DNA of 64,000 nucleotides from CAIYRG01 sp964494505 (GTDB lineage: Bacteria > Pseudomonadota > Alphaproteobacteria > Micropepsales > Micropepsaceae), in contig CAZBRO010000017.1 of NCBI GenBank assembly GCA_964494505.1, positions 1 through 64,000 on the forward strand, given 5' to 3'. Positions 20,733-29,651 of this stretch are shown here, one piece after another (positions within the stretch are counted from its first letter, which is position 1; every line of letters starts with the position of its first letter). The notes below the pieces were generated by a model that had not been told where the DNA came from, made no database searches, and saw only the letters and a program-made list of their open reading frames with translations. The translations under genes were made by a program, and so were the position numbers.

Positions 20733-22370
20733 ATGCCGGAAGCACAGGGACCCGAGACCGTCTCTCCGCTGGTTCAAGACGTCGAGCAGAGCCTCGCCGA
20801 TTTGCCGCGCGCGATTACGCTCGCGCGCGAGGCGCTAGCCAAAGGTGTGGTGCATCCCCTGCTTCTGAACCTGCGCGCCTATTGGCTGGAGAGCCAGGGC
20901 CGCAATCGCGAAGCGCTTGGCGATCTGCAAGCGGCCCATTCTCTCGCGCCCAAGGATGCCATGGTGCTGAATGCTCTGGGGCTTTGTCTCGCCAAACTCG
21001 AGCGGCCATTCGAAGCCGCCAACGCGTTTGAAGAGGCTGCCGCGCTGAAGCCCAATTTCGCCTCGGCCCATTTCAACCACGGCTGGGCGAGCGAAGCAGC
21101 CGGCGAGCTTGCGGCGGCCGCGCGGAGTTTCGAGACCGCGTTCAGGCTGGAGCCGCGCGCCGAGCCGTTGGGGAGGCTTGCCTGGCTGGCCACGCGCCGC
21201 GCCGCATGGCGGGATGCGCGCGATTTTGCGACCCGTGCGCTCGCCATGGATGAGCGTCAGACGCACGCCATCTTTTCCCTGGTAAGTGCCGATATTGCGG
21301 AGAAATCCTTCGCGTCTGCCGGGGCCCGCCTTGCGCGCGTGTTGGAGGAACCCGCCCTCCCGCCGCCTTACCGGGCGCTGGCCCATGGCCTCATGGGCGA
21401 TGCGCTCGACGGCGAGGGGCGCTATCGAGAAGCCTTTGCTTCCTATGTCGCGGCGAATGCCGAACTCAAACGCATCCACGGCCCGCAATTCCCGGAGAGC
21501 GCGTCGGCCGCGCACGCGCTGAACTGGCTCAAGGATTGGTTCAGGACGTCGCCGCCTTGGCCGCGTGATTCCTTGCGCCGCGTCTCGCCCGTTGCCGCCC
21601 ATGTTTTCCTGGTCGGCTTTCCGCGCTCCGGCACGACCCTGCTCGAACAGGTACTGGCGAGCCATCCCGATGTGGTCAGCATGGAAGAAAAGGAAGCCCT
21701 CTCCGACGCCACACGCGCGTTCATGACCGAACCCGCAGGAATGGTGCGGCTGGCGGGGCTTGGCGACCCGGAACTGTCGCGCTACCGCGACCTCTATTGG
21801 AAGCGCGTGCGGGAATTCGGCATCGAGCCGGACGGAAAGGTGTTCCTGGACAAGCTCCCCTTCAACGCAGTGAAGCTGCCTTTGATCGCGAAGCTCTTTC
21901 CGGAAGCCAAAATCCTGGTCGCCATGCGCGATCCGCGCGATGCCGTCTTGAGCTGCTTCCGCCGGCGGTTTCGCATCAACGCGTTCATGTACGAGCTTCT
22001 GACACTCGAAGGGGCGGCCCGGTTCTACGATCTGTTCATGCATCTGATGGGGCTTTATTGGGCGAAATTGCCCCTCAATCTCAAATCGGTGCGGCACGAG
22101 GACCTGGTGGCCGATTTCGAACGCGAAACGCGTGCGATTTGCGCCTTCCTGGGCATCGCCTGGACGCAATCCCTGAGCGGCTTTGCGGAACGCGCAAAAG
22201 AGCGGCCGGTTGCAACCCCGAGCGCGACCCAGGTGGCGGCAGGTTTGAGCCGGGAAGGGCTTGCGCAATGGCGCAACTATGCCGAGGAGATGGCGCCCGT
22301 TCTGCCGCTGCTCACGCCGTGGGCCGGCCGGCTCGGCTATCCGCCGAAACCGGAAGACGCCTCTCCTTAA
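20733..22370 (+). CDS. TPR-repeat sulfotransferase family protein
   Basis: 545 residues, probably cytoplasmic. The N-terminal half (about 15-250) is a run of tetratricopeptide repeats (NLRAYWLESQGRNREALGDLQAAHSL type). The C-terminal half is a PAPS-dependent sulfotransferase: 5'-phosphosulfate loop FLVGFPRSGTT (292-302) and 3'-phosphate motif VAMRDPRDAVLSCFRR (396-411). The family transfers sulfate from PAPS; here the TPR part probably binds a peptide or protein substrate. The ATG follows the receptor terminator by 9 bp, so a separate promoter or read-through is needed. It is 108 bp upstream of a TPR-2OG oxygenase gene. Confidence 0.88.
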   Translation: MPEAQGPETVSPLVQDVEQSLADLPRAITLAREALAKGVVHPLLLNLRAYWLESQGRNREALGDLQAAHSLAPKDAMVLNALGLCLAKLERPFEAANAFEEAAALKPNFASAHFNHGWASEAAGELAAAARSFETAFRLEPRAEPLGRLAWLATRRAAWRDARDFATRALAMDERQTHAIFSLVSADIAEKSFASAGARLARVLEEPALPPPYRALAHGLMGDALDGEGRYREAFASYVAANAELKRIHGPQFPESASAAHALNWLKDWFRTSPPWPRDSLRRVSPVAAHVFLVGFPRSGTTLLEQVLASHPDVVSMEEKEALSDATRAFMTEPAGMVRLAGLGDPELSRYRDLYWKRVREFGIEPDGKVFLDKLPFNAVKLPLIAKLFPEAKILVAMRDPRDAVLSCFRRRFRINAFMYELLTLEGAARFYDLFMHLMGLYWAKLPLNLKSVRHEDLVADFERETRAICAFLGIAWTQSLSGFAERAKERPVATPSATQVAAGLSREGLAQWRNYAEEMAPVLPLLTPWAGRLGYPPKPEDASP

Positions 22371-22478
22371 CAATCGCGGAAGGTGGTCAGCCTTTCCGCC
22401 GTCCGCTCGCGCTCGGCCGCCATCGTAGCATGGGTTTTTCCCGTGCGATTCACGGGCGATGAACTACACTTGCGGCCA

Positions 22479-24341
22479 ATGCCGGATCGCGGAACCGCGC
22501 CCACGCCTGCAAGCCTCGCTCAATGGGCGAAGGCCGATCCCGTGCGCGCGCTCGCACAGGCTGAAGCGCTCGAACGCGCCGGGCGCACCAGCGATGCCGC
22601 CGCGGTCTATGGCGCGCTGCTGCAGCATTTCCCGGCGCATCCGGGCCTCCTCAACAGTTTGGCGCTTCTGATGAAGGGACAAGGCAAGCTGGTCGAAGCC
22701 GAGGCCTTGTTCCGGAGCGCGATTGCGGCCGCCCCCGGCGACGCGGCGCTGCACAACAATATCGCCAATCTTCTGCGGCGCGCGGTGCGCCTTGCGGAAG
22801 CCGAGGAACACCATCGCAAAGCGCTGGCACTGAAGCCTAATTATCCCGAAGCCGCATACAATTATGGGCTTACACTGGAGGAGATGGGCCGCGCCGATGC
22901 AGCCCTTGCCGCGCACGCCCAAGCCGTCCAATTGCGGCCCGGCTACGCGCAGGCGCTGACGCGCATCGGCGCCATCCGGATGCAGCAGGACAGGTCGGAA
23001 GATGCGCTCGGTGCCCTCGACCGCGCGGTCGCGGCCGAGCCGTCATCTTTCGATGCAAATTATTATCGCGGCTGGGTGCTGGCGCGGCTCGAACGGTTCG
23101 ATGAGGCGCTCTTGGGTCTCGGGCGTGCCGCTGCAATCGCACCCGAGCGGATCGAAGCGCTCCTCGCCATTGCCAATACCCTGCGCGATGCCCAGCGTTA
23201 CGACGAGGCGCTGGCGGCCTACTGGAAGATTGTCGAACGGCAGCCCGCCCATGTCGATACGCATATCGAGATCGCCAAGCTCACCCACGTCCAGGGCCGC
23301 GCCGATGTCCTGAAATCGTTCGAATACGCGCGGACCCGCCTCGGCGATCAGCCCGATCTGCTGTTGGCCGAGGCGCGGCTGCGCTTTCGCCGCGACGAAT
23401 TGGCGGAGGCCGAGGGCCTGCTGCGGCGGGCGGCGATTCTTGCACCCGGGCGCGGCGATATTGCGGGATTTCTCGGCACTGTGCTGGCAAACCGCCGAAA
23501 ATTCGACGAAGCCGCCGCATTCTTCCGCACCGCCATCGCGGCCGAGCCCGATTCCGCGTTCCATCGCCACCAGTTCGGTTTTGCGCTGCTTTCGGCGGGT
23601 GCCGCGCCGGACGCGCTGAGCCAATTCGAGGCCGCGCTCGTGCGGGGACCGTTCGATCAGCTGGCGCTGGGCGGGCTCGCGCTCGCGCTGCGCCAGGAAC
23701 ACGACGGCCGGTACGGGGATCTGGTCGATTTCGGCCGCTACGTGCGCACCTATGAAATCGAAACGCCGGCGGGATATGGAGATCTCGGATCGTTCAATCT
23801 CGCGCTCGCGGGCGAATTGAACCGCCTGCACACCAGCAAGGTCGAGCCGTTGGAGCAGACCTTGCGCGGCGGCACGCAGACGATCGGCCGGTTGTTTGCG
23901 CAACCGGCGGGGCCGATCGGCGGCGTCCGCCGGAGCATCGATGCGGCGATCGTCGATTACATAAAGAGCGTGCCGGACGATGCGGCCCATCCGTTGTCCG
24001 CGCGCAAGAGCGACGGCTTTTCCTACGCGGGATCCTGGTCATGCCGTCTTAGGTCAGCCGGTTTTCACACCAACCACGTCCATCCGCAGGGCTGGATCAG
24101 CTCGGCCTATTACGCGAGCCTCCCGGGCGTCGTCGCCGACGAAGCGGGGAAACAGGGCTGGTTCAAGCTCGGCGAATCCAATCTTGCACTGGGCGAGAGG
24201 GATTGTCCCGAACGCCTGATCAAGCCGGAAGTAGGATTGCTGGTGCTGTTCCCGTCATTTTATTGGCACGGGACGGTGCCATTCACCGCGCCGGAGGATC
24301 GGCTGACCGTCGCCTTCGACGTCGTGCCCGGGCGTGCATGA
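22479..24341 (+). CDS. TPR-repeat 2OG-Fe(II) oxygenase-like protein
   Basis: 620 residues from ATG 22479; an upstream in-frame GTG at 22383 would add an unlikely Arg-rich stretch. Residues about 10-420 are tandem TPRs. The C-terminal domain carries HTNHVHPQGWISSAYY (His530, 533, 535) and LFPSFYWHGTVPF (His597), then DRLTVAFDV (Arg608), matching the metal and 2-oxoglutarate ligands of the putative 2OG-Fe(II) oxygenase family (PF13759 type). Such enzymes hydroxylate using Fe(II), O2 and 2-oxoglutarate. Pairing with a TPR-sulfotransferase and a TonB receptor suggests a shared peptide or protein modification route; the substrate is unknown. Confidence 0.85.
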   Translation: MPDRGTAPTPASLAQWAKADPVRALAQAEALERAGRTSDAAAVYGALLQHFPAHPGLLNSLALLMKGQGKLVEAEALFRSAIAAAPGDAALHNNIANLLRRAVRLAEAEEHHRKALALKPNYPEAAYNYGLTLEEMGRADAALAAHAQAVQLRPGYAQALTRIGAIRMQQDRSEDALGALDRAVAAEPSSFDANYYRGWVLARLERFDEALLGLGRAAAIAPERIEALLAIANTLRDAQRYDEALAAYWKIVERQPAHVDTHIEIAKLTHVQGRADVLKSFEYARTRLGDQPDLLLAEARLRFRRDELAEAEGLLRRAAILAPGRGDIAGFLGTVLANRRKFDEAAAFFRTAIAAEPDSAFHRHQFGFALLSAGAAPDALSQFEAALVRGPFDQLALGGLALALRQEHDGRYGDLVDFGRYVRTYEIETPAGYGDLGSFNLALAGELNRLHTSKVEPLEQTLRGGTQTIGRLFAQPAGPIGGVRRSIDAAIVDYIKSVPDDAAHPLSARKSDGFSYAGSWSCRLRSAGFHTNHVHPQGWISSAYYASLPGVVADEAGKQGWFKLGESNLALGERDCPERLIKPEVGLLVLFPSFYWHGTVPFTAPEDRLTVAFDVVPGRA

Positions 24342-24929
24342 TCACTTGACGCGGCGAACCTTGAAGATGGCGTTGCCGCTATTGAGCTGCAGATTGTAAC
24401 TGCCGAAGGCGCCGCGCGAGATCGTGATCTTATTGTCGGCGGCCGCACGTTTGAAATTCGCCCGGCCGGTATCGCCGTCGATCTGCCGCCATATCTGGCC
24501 GTTGTCGAGAAACACGACGAAGCGCCCGAGCGGCGTGAGAGAATATTCGCTCACCCCCGCCGCGATGGTGTCCACCGTCTCGGGTTTGGACGCTTCGGCC
24601 GGGGCGGACGGGGGCGGCGGGCTCTCGGGAATTCTCTCCTGGCCGAATTGCTGCGGCGTCGTCTGCTTCGACGGCCCGAACAGGTTCGAGAAATCGAGGC
24701 CGAACAGCGATTTCTGGTCCTCCTTTGTCAGGTCTTGCGGCTTGGCCGCGGTCCTGGCGCGGATTTGCGGCGCAAGCGCGTCATAGCAGGCGACGCGCTG
24801 CGCGGCATCGGGAACGGCCGTGCACTTCGCCAAATCCTGCAGCAATTGATCCTGCGCCAGCGCCGGGCTCGCACCCACGCACAGGCACGCGACAACCGAG
24901 GCGGCAAGCAACTTTCCGATGTGCGTCAT
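24342..24929 (-). CDS. Periplasmic protein with N-terminal CxxV-ACYD motif, unknown function
   Basis: 195 residues. Signal peptide (MTHIGKLLAASVVACLCVGASPALAQ), then LLQDLAKCTAVPDAAQRVACYDALA, a two-cysteine motif common at the start of many exported alphaproteobacterial proteins, some related to TagO/VasI. A Pro-rich linker (about 100-115) leads to a C-terminal beta domain (GRFVVFLDNGQIWRQIDGDTG). The ATG is chosen because it begins the signal peptide. Convergent with the oxygenase gene; its stop abuts that gene's stop with no gap. Confidence 0.65.
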   Translation of the reverse strand: MTHIGKLLAASVVACLCVGASPALAQDQLLQDLAKCTAVPDAAQRVACYDALAPQIRARTAAKPQDLTKEDQKSLFGLDFSNLFGPSKQTTPQQFGQERIPESPPPPSAPAEASKPETVDTIAAGVSEYSLTPLGRFVVFLDNGQIWRQIDGDTGRANFKRAAADNKITISRGAFGSYNLQLNSGNAIFKVRRVK

Positions 24930-25043
24930 CTTCGACTTCCGCTTTGGCGCCGCAACGCGAAACGCCTCCCGACGGCAGCCCCTTGCAAGATAAGGTATCC
25001 GGCGGCTTATAGCATGCTCAACCTGTGCTTTGACGGGATGGGA

Positions 25044-26144
25044 ATGGCGGAGCGGATCGATTGCGCGGTGATCGGCGCGGGCGTGGTGGGGCTCGCGATT
25101 GCGCGCGCGCTCGCGCTGGCCAACCGCGAGGTCGTGGTCCTGGAAGCGCGCGAGGCGATCGGAACCGGCATTTCCTCGCGCAACAGCGAAGTGATCCACG
25201 CCGGCATGCACTTTGCGACCGGCAGCCTCAAGGCGCGGTTCTGCGTCGCGGGAAATGCGCTGTTGCGAGACTTCGCCGCGACCCGTCATGTCCCGTTCCG
25301 CATGACCGGCAAGCTGATCGTCGCAACCGACGCGGAAGAAGAAAAGCAACTCGTCGCACTTTACCAACAGGGACTCGCGAACGGGGTACAAGGTCTCGAA
25401 CTCGTTTCAGGCGCGGAAGCCGCGCGGCTGGAACCCGCGCTTTCCTGCCGCATGGCGATGGTTTCTCCCAATACGGGTATTGTCGATGCGCACGCGTTGA
25501 TGCTCGCGATTCGGGGCGAAGCCGAGGCCCATGGCGCCATGATCGCGCTTGGCTCCCCCGTCGAAGGCGGCGTCAGCGAAGCGGACGGGGTGCGGATTAG
25601 GGTCGGCGGGACCGAACCGAGCGAGCTTATCGCGAACCGCGTGATCATTTCGACGGGACTTGACGCTTGCCGCATGGGTCTCGCGTTCGGGCTTGCGAAC
25701 GCGCCCACGCCCTATCTGTGCAAAGGCAATTATTTCACGCTCGCGGGCGCTCCGCCGTTCAAGCGGCTGATCTATCCCCTGCCGGAGCGCGCGAGCCTCG
25801 GCATCCATTACACTTGCGATATGTCCGGGCAGGGCCGCTTCGGTCCCGACGCCGAATGGATCGAGAGCGAAAATTACGATGTCGATCCAAAGCGGGCCGC
25901 GTCCTTCTATTCCGCCATCCGCCACTATTGGCCGGGCGTCGAGGACCGCACGCTGGAACCCGCCTATGCCGGGATCCGGCCCAAGATTCATGGGCCCGGA
26001 ACGCCGCGGCCGGATTTCGTGATTGCCGGGCCTGAGCAGCACGGAACCGCCGGAATCATCGCGCTTTATGGGATCGAGTCGCCGGGGCTGACCTCCTCCC
26101 TGGCAATCGCCGATTATGTCAGGGACATTGCGGCGCAGGATTGA
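25044..26144 (+). CDS. FAD-dependent L-2-hydroxyglutarate oxidase-like protein
   Basis: 366 residues. N-terminal dinucleotide fold with AVIGAGVVGLAIARALA (FAD binding), then GTGISSRNSEVIHAGMHF, the flavin/substrate segment typical of the LhgO/L2HGDH family of the DAO superfamily, and a C-terminal GIRPKIHGPG and IESPGLTSSLAIADYV that close the FAD site. Likely oxidises L-2-hydroxyglutarate or a related 2-hydroxy acid to the keto acid, passing electrons to the quinone pool. Two other ATGs lie just upstream at 25014 and 25038; 25044 begins directly before the fold. Divergent from 24929. Confidence 0.85.
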   Translation: MAERIDCAVIGAGVVGLAIARALALANREVVVLEAREAIGTGISSRNSEVIHAGMHFATGSLKARFCVAGNALLRDFAATRHVPFRMTGKLIVATDAEEEKQLVALYQQGLANGVQGLELVSGAEAARLEPALSCRMAMVSPNTGIVDAHALMLAIRGEAEAHGAMIALGSPVEGGVSEADGVRIRVGGTEPSELIANRVIISTGLDACRMGLAFGLANAPTPYLCKGNYFTLAGAPPFKRLIYPLPERASLGIHYTCDMSGQGRFGPDAEWIESENYDVDPKRAASFYSAIRHYWPGVEDRTLEPAYAGIRPKIHGPGTPRPDFVIAGPEQHGTAGIIALYGIESPGLTSSLAIADYVRDIAAQD

Positions 26145-26231
26145 GGCTCATATCCAGCGCTGGCCTCTGGCAGGAATCGGCGCGATAATCCCAAGGTGCA
26201 AATTGGCTTTGCCGGAAGGACGGAGGAGATC

Positions 26232-27560
26232 ATGACATTGGCTCGCGTTTTGAAGCTCTTTGGTTTCGCCATGGCCGCGGCGGCGGCGCTTCCGGCAACT
26301 GCGTTCGCGCAATCCCATCCGGAATTCGTGCCGCTCGGCCGCGTCAGCGCCGCGCTCTACAAGCCCGACAGCGGACCGGCACCCCATGTCGCGTTCCTGG
26401 TTTCGCATCGCACGGGCAACAATCTCAACAACATCGCTTGCAAGGAATTGGCCAAGCGGGGCTTCCTCGCGCTCTGCTGGAATACACGCTTCGTCAACAA
26501 CGAGGCCGCCGTCCGCTGGGAAGACATCGCCTTCGACGTGAAGAACACCGTCGATTATGTGCGCTCCATCCCCGGCATCACCAAGGTGATCCTGCTCGGG
26601 CATTCCGGCGGTTCGCCCCTGATGAGCTATTACGAAGCGGTCGCCGAAGCCGGACCCAATTGGTGCAAAGGCCCGGACAAGATCATGCAATGCACGGGCA
26701 ACATGGATTTCAAGCCCGCCGATGGCATCGTCTTCCCCGACGCGCATCCCGGCAACGGCGTGCAGTCGCTGCGCGGCGTCAATCCCTCCGTCACCATGCA
26801 GAACGACGGCTCGGTCAAGATCGACGCCTCGCTCGATCCGTTCAGCCCGGCCAACGGCTTCAACCCGGAAGGCGCTTCGCATTACTCCAAGGAATTCCAG
26901 GCGCGCTATTACGCGGCGCAATCCAAGGAGATGAACGATTTGATCGCCAAGGCGCAGGGCGAGATGCAGCAGATGAAGGGCAAGCCCATGTATGGCGACG
27001 ACGACTTGTTCGCGATCGTCGGCGGCGGCTTCTCGGGTGCGGGCGCGGGAAGCGCGGACCTGAATTCCATGGACCCGAGCATTCCAGAACTGATGAGCAC
27101 CGCGCGTCCGGAGAAGATTCTCAAGAACGACGGCAGCATCGTGAAGGAAATCGCCCACAGCGTCGCGGTGCCCGAGCCCGAGAACGCGAAGGCGAACCAC
27201 ACCTTCGAGCGCGGGACAAAGGTGTTCACGCTGAAATCGTTCTTGAGCGCGAATGCGGTGAAATCGACCAATTCGCTCGATGGCATCGACTGGTGTTCCT
27301 CCAACAATTCGACCATGTGCGCGGTGCAGTCGATCAAGGTTCCGACGCTGATCGCAGCGATGGGCGCGTTCCATTTCATCCGCGATCAGGAGATGATGTA
27401 CGACCTCTCGGCCGCGAAGGATAAGGACTACATCGTCATCGAGGGCGCGGTGCACGGCTACACACCCTGCAAAGCCTGCGAGAAGACGCCGGGGCAATAT
27501 TCGAACTCGGACAAGAACCTGTTCGATTACATCGCCAAATGGACGAACGAACGGTTCTGA
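26232..27560 (+). CDS. Secreted alpha/beta-hydrolase family protein
   Basis: 442 residues, start chosen at ATG 26232 behind a ggaggag ribosome site. Signal peptide (about 1-27, ending AFAQ). An alpha/beta-hydrolase core follows, with a nucleophile elbow LLGHSGGSPL (Ser125) and a late His in GAVHGYTPC near the C-terminus. A long insert (about 135-320) with Asn/Ala/Gly-rich segments forms a cap. Cysteines near the end (TPCKAC) may make a disulfide. The substrate is not evident. The next gene follows after 9 bp. Confidence 0.78.
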   Translation: MTLARVLKLFGFAMAAAAALPATAFAQSHPEFVPLGRVSAALYKPDSGPAPHVAFLVSHRTGNNLNNIACKELAKRGFLALCWNTRFVNNEAAVRWEDIAFDVKNTVDYVRSIPGITKVILLGHSGGSPLMSYYEAVAEAGPNWCKGPDKIMQCTGNMDFKPADGIVFPDAHPGNGVQSLRGVNPSVTMQNDGSVKIDASLDPFSPANGFNPEGASHYSKEFQARYYAAQSKEMNDLIAKAQGEMQQMKGKPMYGDDDLFAIVGGGFSGAGAGSADLNSMDPSIPELMSTARPEKILKNDGSIVKEIAHSVAVPEPENAKANHTFERGTKVFTLKSFLSANAVKSTNSLDGIDWCSSNNSTMCAVQSIKVPTLIAAMGAFHFIRDQEMMYDLSAAKDKDYIVIEGAVHGYTPCKACEKTPGQYSNSDKNLFDYIAKWTNERF

Positions 27561-27569
27561 CGGGCGTTC

Positions 27570-27923
27570 ATGCGTCGCGCTGCCGTTCTTTTCGCGTCAT
27601 TCTGGACGGCGGCGGCGCTCGCCGCCGAAACCGGGCCTGTGCCATGGGAGTCCTATGCCGGCTGCGCGGCGGCCTACCGCGCCAACTGGCAGAACCGCCT
27701 TACCGGATTCAACCGGACCAGCGAAATGAGCAACATGATCCAGGCCCAAGCGCAGGATTACCGCAAGGCGGCGGCCCATACCTACGCGTCCGAGAAGAAG
27801 GTGTCCGAGAATGCCGCCGGGCAAGCCATCGACGCCTACATGCGGTCCAATGTGGACCGGATGATCGCCATGGATAAAGCAGGCACGCTCGAAGGCTTCA
27901 TCGACAAATGCCCGCAGCTTTGA
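27570..27923 (+). CDS. Small secreted helical protein, unknown
   Basis: 117 residues with a signal peptide (MRRAAVLFASFWTAAALAA) and a mostly helical mature part; Cys near both ends (YAGCAAAY, FIDKCPQL) may be bridged. No recognised family. It is 9 bp after the hydrolase stop and overlaps the next gene's start (TGATG), so it is part of a three-gene unit. Confidence 0.65.
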   Translation: MRRAAVLFASFWTAAALAAETGPVPWESYAGCAAAYRANWQNRLTGFNRTSEMSNMIQAQAQDYRKAAAHTYASEKKVSENAAGQAIDAYMRSNVDRMIAMDKAGTLEGFIDKCPQL

Positions 27924-28684
27924 TGCACAGCCAACGCGTACTCCCAGTCCGCGCGATGCACTATTTCCTGGCGGCTCTGATTGCCGCCTCCACGATGGAT
28001 GGCGCGTCCGCGGCCGGGTTGGACCAGGCAAACGCAGGCTTGGCCGCCGCCGAGCGCGGTGAATTTGACGAGGCCATCCGCCTTTTTTCCGCCGCTCTGG
28101 CCGCGGGCGATTTGTCGCCCGGCAACGCCGTGATCGCGATCCACAATCGCGGCAACGCCTTCCAGGACAAAGGCGATTATCGCAATGCGATCACCCAATA
28201 CGACACCGAAATCCGCATGAAGCCGAACGGCCCGGAGGGCTATTACGCGCGCGGCCGCGCCCGCTTCTCCGTGGGCGAATTCGCCGGCGCCACGACCGAT
28301 TTCGTTCGAAGCCTGACGTTCGATCCGAGCGACGCCTATTCGGTGCTGTGGTTGTATCTGACGCGCAGCAAGACGGGTCAGGGCAGCGGGACCGAGCTTC
28401 AAGCCAATGCCGCCAAGCTCGACCTCTCTCATTGGCCCGGGCCCTTGGTGAATCTCTATCTCGAGAGGACGACATCGCAACTGGCGCAGATGGCTTCGCT
28501 GCAGGGCGACGGACGGATGCAGCGCGAACAGAGTTGCGAAGCGGCGTTTTACATCGGCGAATACGAGCTGATGCGCAAGAACGGCGACGAGGCAAAAACC
28601 CTCTTCCGGCAAGCGGTCAAGAACTGCCCGTTCCTGTCCGACGAACGGGATGGCGCGACGGCTGAACTCAAGCGTACTCCCTGA
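27923..28684 (+). CDS. Exported TPR protein
   Basis: 253 residues. The ATG at 27923 overlaps the preceding stop as TGATG, favouring coupled translation; 27956 is a shorter alternative that still keeps the signal peptide (MHYFLAALIAASTMDGASA). The mature protein has at least three TPRs (about 35-150; e.g. AVIAIHNRGNAFQDKGDYRNAITQY), followed by a helical tail with two cysteines. The layout recalls NlpI-like periplasmic TPR adaptors, but there is no lipobox. Probably a protein-protein scaffold in the envelope. Confidence 0.72.
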   Translation: MHSQRVLPVRAMHYFLAALIAASTMDGASAAGLDQANAGLAAAERGEFDEAIRLFSAALAAGDLSPGNAVIAIHNRGNAFQDKGDYRNAITQYDTEIRMKPNGPEGYYARGRARFSVGEFAGATTDFVRSLTFDPSDAYSVLWLYLTRSKTGQGSGTELQANAAKLDLSHWPGPLVNLYLERTTSQLAQMASLQGDGRMQREQSCEAAFYIGEYELMRKNGDEAKTLFRQAVKNCPFLSDERDGATAELKRTP

Positions 28685-28697
28685 AGGCGCGCGCGGC

Positions 28698-29537
28698 ATG
28701 GATGGCGACGCCTCTCTGCCCTATCTGGAATCGCTTTTTTCGCTCGCCGGAAAAACGGCCGTCGTCACCGGCGGCGCTACCGGCATCGGCCGCATCATTG
28801 CCCAGGCGCTGGTTTGTGCCGGTGCGGATGTGATCGTCGCGTCGCGGAAGCGCGAGGCCTGCGAGGCATGCGCCGCATCCCTGAACGCACTTGATACGCA
28901 GGGCACAGCGACCGGGATTGCCGGGGACGTTGGCACCGAGGCCGGCGTCGCGGCGCTTGCCGACGAGATTGGTGCGCGGTTTCCGAAGCTGTCCGTTCTG
29001 GTCAACAATGCCGGAAAGACATGGGGCGCTCCGTTGGAGTCGTTCCCCTATGCAGCGTGGGAGAGCGTGCTGTCCGTCAATGTCGCGGGCGCCTTTACGC
29101 TCACGCAAAAACTGCTGCCGCGGCTTGCGGCCGCCGCGACCGCGGACGATCCCGCGCGCGTGATCAATCTGGGCTCGGTCATGGGCGCGCAGCCGATGGG
29201 AGACGGCGCCTATTCCTACGTCGCGTCGAAAGCGGCGATCCATCATCTGACGCGCGTTCTGGCGAAGGAATTGGCCCCGCGCCGGATCACCGTCAACGCA
29301 CTGGCGCCCGGCCTGTTCAAGAGCCGCATGACGGCCTTTGCAACAAAAGAGCCTTCGCGGCGCTCCAGCGTGGAAAAGCGCATTCCCCTGGGCCGGCTCG
29401 GACGGGAGGAGGACATCGCGAGCGCGGTGTTGTTCCTGTGCGGGCGCGGCGGAGCCTATGTTACCGGCGCCATCCTCCCCATCGACGGCGGCGTCGGGGT
29501 GGAGACGGGCCCTGACCTCTGGGGCTCGGAGCGCTAA
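28698..29537 (+). CDS. Short-chain dehydrogenase/reductase (SDR)
   Basis: 279 residues. Classical SDR: cofactor loop TGGATGIG near residues 24-31, NNAGKT (about 106-111), a catalytic Ser in LGSVMG and YSYVASK with the active Tyr and Lys. The N-terminal PYLESLFSLAGK preceding the Rossmann fold is like gluconate 5-dehydrogenase-type SDRs. ATG 28698 chosen for the family start; a longer frame from 28650 overlaps the TPR gene. Substrate unknown; next to an acyl-CoA ligase, it could act on acyl or alcohol intermediates. Confidence 0.85.
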   Translation: MDGDASLPYLESLFSLAGKTAVVTGGATGIGRIIAQALVCAGADVIVASRKREACEACAASLNALDTQGTATGIAGDVGTEAGVAALADEIGARFPKLSVLVNNAGKTWGAPLESFPYAAWESVLSVNVAGAFTLTQKLLPRLAAAATADDPARVINLGSVMGAQPMGDGAYSYVASKAAIHHLTRVLAKELAPRRITVNALAPGLFKSRMTAFATKEPSRRSSVEKRIPLGRLGREEDIASAVLFLCGRGGAYVTGAILPIDGGVGVETGPDLWGSER

Positions 29538-29651
29538 GGGTTCACGCGGTCTTTCGCCCCCACGGCGCGCTCGGCTATCGTGGTCCACGCGGAGCGCAAA
29601 AAACAAATCGCCCGCAGGGAGATGTTCACGAAGCCTTTGGGGGAGCCACCG

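Noticed and set aside
22371..22478. Terminator between the sulfotransferase and oxygenase genes
   Set aside because: gcggaagg / cctttccgc near 22375-22401 pairs only with a bulge and has no T-run, so read-through between the two genes is likely.
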